Shown here in pieces: positions 23,601 through 34,939 of a stretch of 64,000 nt of DNA. This stretch comes from Monoplex corrugatus (Eukaryota; Mollusca; Gastropoda; Littorinimorpha; Ranellidae), in assembly GCA_030674185.1 (NCBI GenBank), contig CM060307.1:65874266-65938265 (forward strand). The letters run 5' to 3'. Within the stretch, counting starts at the first letter, position 1, and each line of letters starts with the position of its first letter. The notes under the pieces were generated by a model. That model saw nothing but the letters and a program-made list of their open reading frames with translations. It was not told the origin of the DNA and did no database searches. The position numbers were made by a program, and so were the translations under genes.

Positions 23601-23731
23601 CAGACGTGAGAGAGAGAGAATCTTTTCGGGATATAGTGATATGAAATAATCTTTTTTAAATGGGAGATCTTTTTAAATCTTTGCTTCCACTAGGATCTGA
23701 CACTGGGTAATCACATTGAATCTGGGTACAG

Positions 23732-23927
23732 GTTTGGACGTTGGGGCTGGTTCATGAGCAAGGTGGACCGGACGGTAGCCGACTGCGACCTCAAGAACTA
23801 CAACGTGTGTGAGTCCGTGCAACCAGAGACGACTGTTGTACCCAGACCAGCGGAGACCTGGTTCGGAATGACCACCTCTTCTTTCTGGTCCGAGACTCCA
23901 CCGTCTACGTCCACTTCTTACCCAGAG
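23732..23927 (+). CDS. Exon 6 of the membrane glycoprotein gene
   Basis: 196 nt. The acceptor is GGGTACAG|G (23731), not the upstream CACTAG (23693), because the latter would give an immediate in-frame TGA with exon 5's phase 2. Encodes KFGRWGWFMSKVDRTVADC, DLKNYNVCESV, then a Thr/Ser/Pro-rich juxtamembrane stalk. Ends phase 0 at CCAGAG|GTAAAG. Holds the last two of 14 ectodomain cysteines. Confidence 0.75.
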
Positions 23928-24094
23928 GTAAAGGAACCATGGGAACCGAATACTTGTGATTTCAGAAGAACAGAACTCAATAACAGATCTGATTGCCACA
24001 CGAACCCAAGATATGGCTATAAGACACAGATCGGTTGTAGTGATTTGACACAATAGTTACTGATTTCAATACTTATCGATTTCACATTATTGAT

Positions 24095-24165
24095 ACCATC
24101 ATCATCATCATCATTATCATCATCGTCGTCGTCGTCGTTGTCGTCATCATCATCATCATCATCAA
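24095..24165. repeat. (ATC)n/(GTC)n tract
   Basis: ATC repeats with an internal GTC block. Resembles the LINE (ATC)n tails, but no LINE sequence follows. Confidence 0.8.
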
Positions 24166-24334
24166 TGGAAATATACGATAATTTCCGAAAAATAAAGTAC
24201 AGATAGGCATTCATCGACAGCAATTAAAACATTGTGTAAGCTGTAAAAACGAAGCAAAGGGTTAATTTAACACTTCCCGTAACAGTAAGAACTACCTTGA
24301 TAGTGAGCATATTGACGTCACAACAAAGTTGGCT

Positions 24335-24690
24335 GCCAATAAAGAACAGTGGACAAATATAGATATGCGAGGCATAATAAGATCTTTGCATGTCACCTCA
24401 AAAATCCAACAGAAATTTACCGTGAACGTGCTGCTGTGCGTGACGAATATGAGCTGGAAGCAGGTATCGTTATGATGTTCTCAGAGGGGCGTTTGAATCT
24501 GCAGGACTAGCCTCGTGTATGGCGTCCACATTCATTTGCAACGGAAGACAATATTGCGCACGTTGAAGCTTTGGTTCAAGAAGATCGACGGTGCAAACTT
24601 CGTGATATGGCTGTAGAATTTGATCTTCCGAAGCCAGTGGTTTTATGAAATCTTACACAAGTGTCATCTCTTTGAGCCCTAAAGCGTTAC
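24335..24690 (+). pseudogene. Degenerate mariner-like transposase fragment
   Basis: Frame-broken remnant: EQWTNIDMRGIIRSLHVTS resembles the first helix-turn-helix of mariner transposases. Further on, SFATEDNIAHVEALVQEDRR and LRDMAVEFDLPKPVV resemble the linker and second helix-turn-helix (T-ENI--V----EDRR--R--A--L--PK--V). No catalytic DDD triad is preserved. Similarity was judged by eye. Confidence 0.55.
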
Positions 24691-24714
24691 TTCAAAATTA
24701 CCACATGCGAAATG

Positions 24715-24855
24715 TACTTTTTGAGAAGGGCCGTCAAGCAGACTTCACGTGACATGATCAGAAACACCATAATCAGAGAAATGGTGAAAGAAACACCAGT
24801 CCATCACCATTTCATCAGTAGAGAATACAGTGGGTTGGTCATCTTATCAGAATGC
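24715..24855 (+). pseudogene. LINE C-terminal fragment, left of the array
   Basis: Reads TSRDMIRNTIIREMVKET then, in a shifted frame, QWVGHLIRMQPRQLAN, matching the conserved C-terminal block (R-K-RN--I---...LKWFGHL-RM) of many LINE ORFs. The 25-bp array begins within this block. Confidence 0.6.
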
Positions 24856-27085
24856 AGCCCCGTCAGCTAGCTAACTTTGCAACCCCATCAGCTTGCTAAC
24901 TTTGCAACCCCACCAGCTAGCTAACTCTGCAACCCCACCAGCTAACTCTGCAACCCCACCAGCTAACTTTGCAACCCCACCAGCTAGCTAACTCTGCAAC
25001 CCCACCAGCTAACTTTGCAACCCCACCAGCTAACTTTGCAACCCCATCAGCTAGCTAACTTTGCAGCCCCATCAGCTAGCTAACTTTGCAACCCCATCAG
25101 CTAGCTAACTTTGCAACCCCACCAGCTAGCTAACACTGCAACCCCACCAGCTAACTTTGCAACCCCACCAGCTAACTTTGCAACCCCATCAGCTAGCTAA
25201 CTTTGCAACCCCACCTGCTAGCTAACTCTGCAACCCCACCAGCTAACTTTGCAACCCTATCAGCTAACTTTGCAACCCCATCAGCTAGCTAACTTTGCAA
25301 CCCCACCTGCTAGCTAACTTTGCAGCCCCACCTGCTAGCTAACTTTGCAACCCCACCTGCTAGCTAGCTTTATAGCCCCACCTGCTAGCTAACTTTGCAA
25401 CCCCACCTGCTAGCTAACTTTAAAACTCCACCTGCTAACTAACTTTGCAACCCCACCAGCTAGCTAACTTTGCAACCCCACCTGCTACCTAACTTTGCAA
25501 CCCCATCAGCTAGCTAACTTTGCAACCCCACCTGCTAGCTAACTTTGCAACCCCACCAGCTAGCTAACTTTGCAGCCCCACCTGCTAGCTAACTTTGCAA
25601 CCCCACCTGCTAGCTAACTTTGCAACCCCACCTGCTACCTAACTTTGCAACCCCACCTGCTACCTAACTTTGCAACCCCACCTGCTACCTAACTTTGCAA
25701 CCCCACCTGCTAGCTAACTTTGCAACTCCACCTGCTAGCTAACTTTGCAGCCCCACCTGCTAATTAACTTTGCAATCCCACCTGCTAGCTAACTTTGTAA
25801 CCCCACCAGCTAGCTAACTTTGCAACCCCACCTGCTAGCTAACTCTGCAACCCCACCAGCTAACTTTGCAACTCCACCAGCTAACTTTGCAACCCCACCA
25901 GCTAGCTAACTTTGCAACCCCATCAGCTAACTAACTTTGCAGCCCCACCTGCTAGCTAACTTTGCAACCCCACCTGCTAGCTAGCTTTGTAGCCCCACAT
26001 GCTAGCTAACTTTGCAACCCCACATGCTAGCTAACTTTGCAAACCCACCTGCTACCTAACTTTGCCACCCACACCTGCTACCTAACTTTGCAACCCCACC
26101 TGCTAGCTAACTTTGCAACCCCACCTGCTAGCTAACTTTGCAACCCCACCTGCTAGCTAACTTTGCAACCCCACCAGCTAGCTAACTTTGCAACCCCACC
26201 TGCTACCTAACTTTGCAACCCCATCAGCTAGCTAACTTTGCAACCCCACCTACTAGCTAACTTTGCAACCCCACCTGCTAGCTAACTTTGCAACCCCACC
26301 AGCTAGCTAACTTTGCAACCCAACCTGCTACCTAACTTTGCAACCCCATCAGCTACCTAACTTTGCAACCCCACCTGCTACCTAACTTTGCAACCCCACC
26401 AGCTAGCTAACTTTGCAACCCCACCAGCTAACTTTGCAACCCCACCAGCTAGCTAACTTTGCAGCCCCACCTGCTAGCTAACATTGCAACCCCACCAGCT
26501 AGCTAACTCTGCAACCCCACCAGCTAAGTCTGCAACCCCACCAGCTAACTTTGCAACCCCACCAGCTAGCTAACTCTGCAACCCCACCAGCTAACTTTGC
26601 AACCCCATCAGCTAGCTAACTTTGCAGCCCCACCTGCTAGCTAACTTTGCAACCCCACCTGCTAGCTAACTTTGCAACCCCACCAGCTAGCTAACTTTGC
26701 AACCCCACCTGCTACCTAACTTTGCAACCCCATCAGCTAGCTAACTTTGCAACCCCACCTGCTACCTAACTTTGCAACCCCACCAGCTAGCTAACTTTGC
26801 AACCCCACCAGCTAACTTTGCAACCCCACCAGCTACCTAACTTTGCAGCCCCACCTGCTAGCTAACTTTGCAACCCCACCAGCTAGCTAACTCTGCAACC
26901 CCACCAGCTAAGTCTGCAACCCCACCAGCTAACTTTGCAACCCCACCAGCTAGCTAACTCTGCAATCCCACCAGCTAACTTTGCAACCCCATCAGCTAGC
27001 TAACTTTGCAGCCCCACCTGCTAGCTAACTTTGCAACGCCACCAGCTAGCTAGCTTTGCAACCCCACCAGCTAACTAACTAAGTA
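24855..27085 (+). repeat. 25-bp minisatellite inside a LINE remnant, intron 6
   Basis: About 90 units of CTAGCTAACTTTGCAACC followed by CCACCWG, with 25-bp and 21-bp forms (the latter lacks CTAG) and ACCAG, ACCTG and ATCAG variants in local blocks. The left end is continuous with LINE coding sequence (MQPRQLANFATP). The right end runs into CCAAGAAAAATATAGATCG and GCGTGAAGGCGAC, matching the RPRKRWIDGVKAD block that follows in intact LINEs. Confidence 0.9.
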
Positions 27086-27184
27086 TGCAACAAAAAGATA
27101 CGTTGAAAGGCTGACCAAGAAAAATATAGATCGACGGCGTGAAGGCGACTTCGACATTACACAGCATTTCTCCTCCTCATTCAA

Positions 27185-27315
27185 GACTTTGCCAGCGCTT
27201 AGGGTTTTTTACGCAGGCTAAGGGAGTCAGCCAGATAGCTGCTCGTAGAAGTGGGCGGAGCACATATGGAATTGTCTGAGTGAGCTGAATTCCTCTTGAA
27301 CAAACTCTTAACTCC
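27185..27315 (-). repeat. Short interspersed core repeat, copy 2
   Basis: On + CCAGCGCTTAGGG, GGAGCACATATGGAATTGTC; on - the reading SDNSICAPP, SYLADSLSLRKKP. Closest to copies at 17130 and 31465. Confidence 0.6.
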
Positions 27316-27596
27316 AAACTCTAAAATTCTCCTCTTCAGGAAATTCCAGCTCACTGCTGACCCAAGGCTCTGTGTCTCACAATGCACACTGTCGTCTCTA
27401 ACTCCCCATAACACCCAAGACTATACAAACAAATGAAACATGTACTTGAAAAATTAAAGATTGTCGTACCCTTTTTTTTTTGTTTGGTTTTGTTGTTGTT
27501 GTTGCTTTGTTGCTGTTTTTGTTTGTTTGGTTGGTTTGGGTTTTTTTGTTTGTTTTGTGTTTTAACTTGGTGTTTCTGTTTGTCCGTGTGTTTTAG

Positions 27597-27797
27597 GGAG
27601 AGGAATCCACGACAGGAAGAATGGGTGAGGACAACATGGACAGACTGAGCAGGGAGGACGAGTCCATGATGGTGGCCCTGTCTGTGGCTTCTGCTGTGGG
27701 CCTGCTCTTCATGGTGCTCGGCCTCATCTTCTGGAGGAGGAACCGGCGTAGGAACCTCTACTACTATAGAACAACTGCTTCTGATGGATACGATAAG
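27597..27797 (+). CDS. Exon 7, transmembrane segment
   Basis: 67 codons, phase 0/0, between GTGTGTTTTAG and GATAAG|GTGTGT. After GEESTTGRMGEDNMDRLSRE it encodes one hydrophobic helix (MVALSVASAVGLLFMVLGLI, then FW) followed by RRNRRRN, a stop-transfer signal that places the N-terminal side outside or in the lumen. It continues LYYYRTTASDGYDK. This makes the product a type I single-pass membrane protein. Confidence 0.85.
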
Positions 27798-27799
27798 GT

Positions 27800-27838
27800 G
27801 TGTGTGCGCGCGCGCGTGTTTGTGTGTGTGTGTGGTGT

Positions 27839-27905
<67 letters not shown>
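27800..27905. repeat. (GT)n directly at the intron 7 donor
   Basis: The donor GTGTGT is the first unit of a (GT)n tract running to about 27905, so many GT dinucleotides compete at this site. Confidence 0.9.
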
Positions 27906-27910
<5 letters not shown>

Positions 27911-28276
27911 GCGTGAAAGTGGGAGGGAGTGTAAGCACGCATGCATATGGCACTGTGGGTGGGGGATGGGTTTGGGAGATGTGAGGCTTTTCACTGCGTG
28001 AAGGAAACGATAGATGTTATGTTCAGCAGTGGACGATTTTCTCCTTCTGTCCAGAGAGCTTATGAAGCCCTACATCAGCCACAGCCGGTTCGAATGCACA
28101 TGTGAGGCGAAAGTTCAAACTAATATCTTCGAAGGAACACAACGAAGGAAAAATAAGGAAGACTGACCCTTCTAACTGAGGCCTTCACCTGAAGAAAATG
28201 AACGAAAAAAGAAGATGAACACTGTAGGGGGAAGGGGGGGGGGATAAGGTTGATGTTAATGTGTGTTTGTATATCT

Positions 28277-28680
28277 AATTGGGATACCAGGAAAAGAGAC
28301 AGTAGATGAGGTAGCAAAACGAGGAGCCCAGGAAGACTGACATGACAATAGGGTCAGCTATAGCGGGAAAGGGGCATCATCAGATCACTCCTTAGGTCAC
28401 AGACAGAAAGGAACGACTATCATCTGTCCAGAGAGCAGCAAGTCGTCCAGATGATATCCCTCACAGACCACATTTGGATCAACTCGTGTATATACTTAAA
28501 CGGATGCTTTCGCTTACCTGCCTCTACTGTCATGACAACCAGACAGATGAACACATATTACAGCAATGTCACCTCTATCAAACGAAAAGACTGAAATCAT
28601 GGCCGACCACCAAGCACTATGGCAATCAGCAGGAACGGGGAAAAAAACGATCACATCCATTACCAGATTTGGCCTGACCA
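28277..28680 (+). pseudogene. RNase H-encoding LINE remnant
   Basis: GIPGKETVDEVAKRGAQED-like frame (sequence GGGATACCAGGAAAAGAGAC) matches the retroelement RNase H block G-PGNE-AD-LAK-GA. A later frame (28474-28677) has LTCLYCHDNQTDEHILQQC and a following WP, the cysteine/histidine block that follows RNase H in I/Jockey-type elements. Several stops and frameshifts. Confidence 0.6.
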
Positions 28681-28857
28681 TGTAAACGATGAAAACTGTT
28701 AGCTGATGAAGACTGTGAGGGAAGGGCAGGTACGATGTTTATGCATGCTTACGCTTATACATCTAAATGTGTAGCAATGTAACATTTCTCTGGTGATATA
28801 CAAGGGTATAATTCAAACATGAGAACTTTCTTTGTTTTGCATCTCTGTGCATTGTGC

Positions 28858-28970
28858 AATCATCATCATCATCATCATGTGCCCTGTCGCATGGCGTGGG
28901 CGATCATGGCCCTCCATACGAATCTATCCATCGTCGCTGCAAGTTCATCTTCCACACTGTACTAGCTTGT
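28858..28970 (-). mobile_element. LINE 3' stub with (ATC)n tail
   Basis: CATCATCATCATCATGTGCC then CATGGCGTGGGCGATCATGG: the terminal ~100 bp of the (GAT)n-tailed LINE family, about 110 bases upstream of exon 8. Confidence 0.75.
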
Positions 28971-29076
28971 CTATCATGTTCAGAGTTCATCAGAAAGAAA
29001 GAAGGAAACACTGTAAATCTACAAGAAAGAAAGTAAGATCATGTATGCCTACAACATCCGTTTCAATATGTTGCAG

Positions 29077-29121
29077 GTGCCCAGTGATGAAGCCCACCTC
29101 CTGTCCAGGTCCAGTGACTGA
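29077..29121 (+). CDS. Exon 8, last standard coding exon
   Basis: Acceptor ATGTTGCAG; phase 0; encodes VPSDEAHLLSRSSD then TGA. DEAHLL fits the acidic dileucine pattern [DE]xxxL[LI], an AP-complex signal for endocytosis or endolysosomal delivery, at a plausible distance from the membrane. The stop is TGA followed by CTAG, and the frame stays open beyond it (see extension). Confidence 0.75.
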   Translation: MPSDEAHLLSRSSD

Positions 29122-29250
29122 CTAGACACAGAAGCAGACTCACCAGCCAGCAGACGACGGCAGGCTGCAGAAGAGGCTGAGAACATGAGGCTTTGGGTCA
29201 ACGCTGAGTACTCCCTTTTTGGCAGTGACGATGAGGCTATCTACTATTAA
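29122..29250 (+). CDS. Candidate stop-readthrough extension, 42 codons
   Basis: In the same frame as exon 8, immediately after TGA: LDTEADSPASRRRQAAEEAE, then NMRLWVNAEYSLFGSDDE and AIYY, ending TAA at 29248-29250. Composition is that of a charged cytoplasmic tail, not of UTR, and no other stop occurs. The stop context UGA CUAG is the established high-efficiency readthrough context in animals. YSLF fits YxxPhi, recognised by AP mu subunits. Alternatives: a recent nonsense mutation, an allele, or a sequencing error at 29119-29121. Confidence 0.6.
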   Translation, partial: LDTEADSPASRRRQAAEEAENMRLWVNAEYSLFGSDDEAIYY

Positions 29251-29582
29251 GCCTAAACGTTATGCAATGACTGCCCCAAAGTTCAATTCATTACCCTCTG
29301 CTTAACTGAGCAAAACATAATGTTTTATTTGTGTACAGTACTTTGACGGAACTTGATATTGACTGGACTTTTTCTCCCGAAAGGGAATTTGAGCCTGACT
29401 GGCTTTTCAGTGTCCACAAAGTGATAAGCACGTGTCCCTGAGGAGTCTGTGATGATTTGAATGTTATCTATTGATACCGTGGTCACTTTTCCGCTTCAAC
29501 TGAGCAACGATTCGTGACCACGCTGTTGAAACCACTACAAGATTCCTCCAAGCGCATATAGTAACATCGATCAATATTTCAC

Positions 29583-29658
<76 letters not shown>

Positions 29659-29675
29659 ACAACACAACACCATCA

Positions 29676-29710
<35 letters not shown>

Positions 29711-30240
29711 TCTTGCATCATCACAAAGTCACAGCACACGCCTTAGCCCGGGTTAGTACCAAACAGAACCCAATGTCCTGTACTGGATGTCTACTTAATT
29801 GTTCATGCATATTAACACCAACCGCATCGCGATTCTGCGGTCTAGGTTACGGTTTTTGACAGTGACATCAAGCCTTGAAATAAGTGCAAAAGTGCAATCC
29901 GGGCACAAATATCATTTCTTACTATATGACACAACCACACCAATTATTGCTCTTTCAAATGATGGTTTCAAAGATCACAGTCCATTCTTAAACAATGATC
30001 GCGGGTCAAGATTGGTCATGCTGTGGGAATATTAATTCAGGGGAGTTAACGAATATGTATTTTCTTACCTTCTACCTTTTCATTCAAACAAATTACATAG
30101 AAGTACCTGTATGCAGCTGAAATCCATAAAAAAAAAGAGTTTACAAAAACGGATTGAAAAACATTGTGTTAATATTGTGTCTTGCCAAACTAAAAAAATA
30201 ATTCCTTCCTGTTTGTCTTTAGTCTTTACCAACGTTTTCG
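29251..30240 (+). other. Probable 3' UTR and downstream spacer
   Basis: AT-rich sequence with (CA)n at 29584-29710. I saw no unambiguous AATAAA in a convincing place, so the transcript end is not fixed. Confidence 0.4.
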
Positions 30241-30249
30241 TCTGAAGGT

Positions 30250-30250
<1 letters not shown>

Positions 30251-30332
<82 letters not shown>

Positions 30333-30352
30333 GTGTGTGTGTGTGGTGTGTA
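30251..30352. repeat. (GT)n tract
   Basis: About 100 bp of GT repeats with two interruptions near the right end. Confidence 0.95.
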
Positions 30353-30359
30353 CAAACAT

Positions 30360-31460
30360 GACTTTTAAAAAAGATGTACACAGATCAATCATGACAGAGA
30401 TACAAATTAGGACATTACTTAAATATGCAGACCAAGAGTACCAACAATAAATATACTTCATGCATCTCGATATCGGTATAAATTAAAAATATAGTCAACA
30501 CAAACGTGCACCCGTTATTATAATTCCCACCAAATGGCTATAGCTGAGATCGCTGAAATCATAAGGAATCGGTTCTCTGTCAACATGTTTGAAACAATGT
30601 ATATTTCTGAAATTAAAAGAAATTGTGGTACATGGCAATAACTGGCAAGCGAAGTCAGAACATGTAAACAGTCGTTGCTGATTTGATTTTTCTTTTCTAA
30701 TAATTTGATTTGATTCGATTTGATTTGATTTTCCATTGTTTGAAGTGGTGACTTGATATACATTTTGGTCTTCGTTTAATGTCGGGCTACTATGCCGTGA
30801 TCATTCTTTGGGAAATGACATGAAATATAAACTTCCAGCATAATCATTTTGAAGTTCTTTCTTTGTCGATTTACTCTGTTAATTCCTCAGAACTGCATCT
30901 GGAATTTGCAACCTCACATAGCAATTTTGTTTCCTCTCATGTTTACATATTTGTTTCGCTTTTAATTTTTGCAAGTTTGCTAGTCTGTTGACATGTCTAG
31001 TTTGTTTCCTTTACTTTTTATTTTCTGATTTATTGTTCGTCATCATCAATTTTCCTTCATCGTCAAAACGGATTTTTAAGGAATCGGTATGCTTCTTGAT
31101 GTAATTATTTGGGGCTATAAGAAGTTATAATAGAACGGCGTTCATATCCAGGAAAACAGTTGATTTGACGAATTCAGATGGGTAACTATCCTTGCACATA
31201 CGCAAGAAACTTTATTTTCATTCATATTGCCAGAACAAACGTAGAAACTTCATCATCTTCATTCATGTTGCCAGAGCAAACATTTACATGGGGAGAACAT
31301 CATACTGGTTTCAGTTACTTCGCTTTAGTTTAAATGAAGGCAGTCGTGACTGTATCACTGTAAGTGCTTTCCATGTAGGATTGTGTAAAATCTTACAACA
31401 GTCATTGCACGTCCATGTCTTGCAACTCTCAGTGAGAAGGGACACACTCTGCAAACAGAT
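30360..31460. other. Intergenic, nothing recognised
   Basis: AT-rich. A 30-bp direct duplication (TTCATTCAT-TTGCCAGA-CAAAC) occurs at about 31217 and 31259. Confidence 0.5.
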
Positions 31461-31464
31461 TTTC

Positions 31465-31851
31465 AGGTGGAGTTGGTTCAGAAGGAATTCATCGCAGATG
31501 GTCAGTTCCACATGCGCTCCTCCCAAATCTGCCAGTAATTATCTGTCAGATTCCTTGAGCCTGAGCAAGAAAAAAAACTATGCAAAGTCTTTAAATGGGG
31601 AAGGGCTGGAAGTTATCAATGAAACTTTAATTGAGCTGATACTACCAGAATGGAGCATTAAGATAGGCAGCGAACGTGGCAGTTTTATGTTGCGGGGCTG
31701 AGGTTGAACTGAAGACATTACATGTAGATCTCGAGTCTTCAGCTCTATCAACAGTAGCAGCCTTGAAAACCTTGAGACCTACCTGATTGTCGAACCCACA
31801 ATCCTCACATTATCAGCATGACAATTTCGGCAACTGAGCTAACGGGGAAAC
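31465..31851 (-). mobile_element. Core repeat copy 3 with tRNA-like head
   Basis: On - it starts with a tRNA-like head (GTTAGCTCAGTTGCC A-box-like at about 31843-31829; GTGGGTTCGACAATC B-box-like at 31798-31784), followed by body sequence to the core repeat at 31465-31600. This arrangement suggests the core-repeat family is a tRNA-derived SINE. Degenerate tRNA; not a functional gene. Confidence 0.5.
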
Positions 31852-31859
31852 ACATTCTT

Positions 31860-33160
31860 AAGGGAATCTTTAAAAAGTAGAACTGCACAGTTTCTAAAAC
31901 TAGTAAATTTACCTTGTGTTTGATAATTTCAAGACCTTGAAGAAAGCTGAATATCATCAAAAAAGGGATCAGAACATACTCATCTTCTGAGAAATTTTTA
32001 AACTCTGAATTTATGAATATAAAATGCTTAATGTGGTAAATTCCACATTCCTGTCGCTAACAATAATATTGATGCACAAAATATTTCGTTGCAATTGGAA
32101 TTTCATCAAGGCGTAGATTTATGGTTTGTTTGACAAAACTTTTTCATTGTCAGAAAAATGAAAGAATTAAATGGCCTACATACGGCAAACACATGCAGGC
32201 TGGAAAACGCTCCTCTGATTAGAAAGCTTCAAAGAAAAACAAGCTGTTTCAGAGATTTTCATGACGGAAGTATAACCAAAGTTCATTTTCCTTTGAAGTA
32301 AATGAAAAGCATACTGGAATTAGGTAGGCTTTGTCTCTTGATGGAGAAAAAAGGGGATTGTTCAGTGAAAGCTTCACAGGATAACGCATATGTAAAATTT
32401 ATAGCAGCCTGAATCACTCTGTGGACGACTGAACTAGCAATACGCGAATGAAATGGATTTACCGATTGCTGAATAAAGATTTTTTTTTTTTACAGATCTA
32501 TTGCTTGTCGAAATAGATGGTGTTGAGAAATGTCCTACCAAATGACTCTGAAACATTGTTGAGAGATCTCCTACCAAATGACTTGAAACGTTTTCTTTTC
32601 ATTGAAAGTATAAAGCCTTTCTTGTTGTGTCAACGTTACAGTTGTTGTTTTCAATGTTATTGTTGTTGTTGTTGACCTTCTTGTTGTTATTGTTGTTCTC
32701 GTTGTGTTATTGTTGTTGTTGTTGTTGTTCGACGGTTATAACTGTGCACGTGAACTTAACATTATCCAATAAAGAACAGACACATCTTTTTCTGTAAATA
32801 TGTGGGTACATGTTTGTTTCTATGTCATATATTATATTTTGAACACAAAGAGGTCGGTCTTTTTTTTAAGCCTCATATCTGATTTCATATAGTTTGGTTT
32901 GTTTTAGCAAGCTCGTTTGAATTCTGGATAGTCTGGCTAAAGATGTTTTCTAGACATACTTCACTTGTACTCAATACACCTTATACCACCGTTCTCAGAT
33001 ATGCTGTGTTATTCATTTATTCGTCATTTATGCACTTAATATTTTGTTGTTCATGATTATGTATATAACTTTGTCTTAATTTTCAGCATCTGTTATTCAT
33101 GTTATTCTATGGAGGGATAGCTTGTCCATCCCATCTTGTCAGTATCAATAATTGAATGTA
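31860..33160. other. Intergenic, nothing recognised
   Basis: AT-rich; (GTT)n around 32640-32730. No coding signal. Confidence 0.5.
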
Positions 33161-33164
33161 TCTA

Positions 33165-33290
33165 TACATAATATATATACGTATACATATATTGTATATA
33201 CATACATATAAATATATACATGCATCTTTATATACATATATATATATGTGTATGTGTATATATATATATTATATATATAATAATGAATAA
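33165..33290. repeat. (TA)n-rich tract
   Basis: Imperfect ATATAC/TATA repeats with short inverted symmetry. Confidence 0.8.
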
Positions 33291-33889
33291 TAATGACATG
33301 GAAAGGGTTCAATAAAGCTTACAAATGGACATCTTTATGAATGAGGGATGGATACACTTGAGATGATGGTGGAGAATAAAGATTCTAGTCTACCTTAATT
33401 CCATAATTCCAAAGAAACAAGCACAGACAAAAGAGTACAGAACGCATCAATTAGGTAAAACGCCACGACCTTTACAGCAGACTTTTGATTTCTACCATTG
33501 TCATTTTGGATCTTTATTCCATCACATGGCACCCACAACGTAGATGCATACTTAAGGAATTTACTTTCGAGCGTGGAAATGCCATCTTGAAAAAAATGAA
33601 AACCAAAGAAGTAAGCTATGCATGGGATACTAAAACTTAAGTCAGATTTGACATACTATTAATACCACCACACTGTTATGCTTCCCTCCCCTGAGCTGTT
33701 CTTTTTAGCCTGCTCCAGGGCTACATTTTGCCTATGTTCAGGAGGATGAGAGTTAGTCATAGACACGGAACGCTACCATTTATTTCTATCTATATTTCTT
33801 TGTATAGCTAGAACAGATTGCAGGAATGCAGTAATGCTGTATTAATTTCTAAATGCTAATTTTCAGTTTCTGATCGCTTAATATTTGCT

Positions 33890-34235
33890 GAGCACAGATT
33901 TTATGTGGTTGCGTAGGAGCAGAGTTGCATTGCTGAGCACACATGCTATGAGCTACACAGGAGCAGAGTTGCATTGTTGAGCACACAAGCTATGTGCTAC
34001 GTAGAGCAGAGTTGCATTGCTGAGCACACATCTATGTGCTACGCAGGAGCAGAGTTGCATTGCTGAGCACACATCTATGTGCTACGCAGGAGCAGAGTTG
34101 CATTGTTGAGCACACAAGCTATGTGCTACGTAGGAGCAGAGTTGCATTGCTGAGCACACATCTATGTGCTACGCAGGAGGAGAGTTGCATTGCTGAGCAC
34201 ACATGCTATGTGCTACGTAGGAGCAGAGTTGCAAT
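33890..34235. repeat. ~52-bp tandem repeat, about 6-7 copies
   Basis: Unit: GCTGAGCACACATCTATGTG plus CTACGCAGGAGCAGAGTTGC and ATT. Copies differ by point changes (TTGAGCACACAAGC versus CTGAGCACACATC). Upstream partial copy at about 33890. Confidence 0.85.
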
Positions 34236-34574
34236 GTGCTGACCAAATGTTTAATTTTCTTTTAAAACTTGCCTTTTTGGCAAGAAATCTCTCTCTGTTT
34301 CTGTCTCTCTCTCTCTCACAGTCACTTTCTCTTTCTCAGATTTCATGACTATGCTGCTTCAAAAAATGAAGTGTTTTAAATGTTTTCTTTCACAATTTTT
34401 CTGCTTATCTGTTTCGATTTGTTTGTCAATCATGTTTAAAATTTTATTTGTTTCCTGGAAATGTTTAAATTTATGATTTTTCTGCAAATCATATTATGAA
34501 CATATTTTCTTCTTTGTAATGTGAATGTGTGCACATTTGGTTGGTATGTACATACACACACAAGAAAGTATGCA

Positions 34575-34605
34575 TACCTACACACACACACACACACACA
34601 CACAC

Positions 34606-34646
<41 letters not shown>

Positions 34647-34655
34647 ACACACACA
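34575..34655. repeat. (CA)n tract
   Basis: CA repeats with one AACA interruption. Confidence 0.9.
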
Positions 34656-34939
34656 TACACTCAAGACCATGTGTAGCAGGCAACTCAAGTTATCTTTAAT
34701 TAATTTAAAAGTAAGAAGTATAAATTCATCAGTAAATCATCAATGTACAGAAATTGCACAAACATATATGAAACACAGAAATTTTGCCAGTATGCTATGT
34801 TCTGAGAGAATTATGTCAGTCAGCTTTGTACCGACGTTTGCATTAAGAGTAAAAACATGCATTGTCCCCCTTTGGAATGGGGATCATACATCAGTAAAGG
34901 AGAGAAGATGAGCACTGCCCCAATAATTCCAGCTCTGAG

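Noticed and set aside
23694..23731. Alternative exon 6 start at CACTAG
   Set aside because: With exon 5's phase it yields an immediate TGA; the acceptor at 23731 keeps the frame.
31785..31851. Functional tRNA gene
   Set aside because: Only A- and B-box-like parts are recognisable; arms do not pair convincingly and a SINE body is attached.
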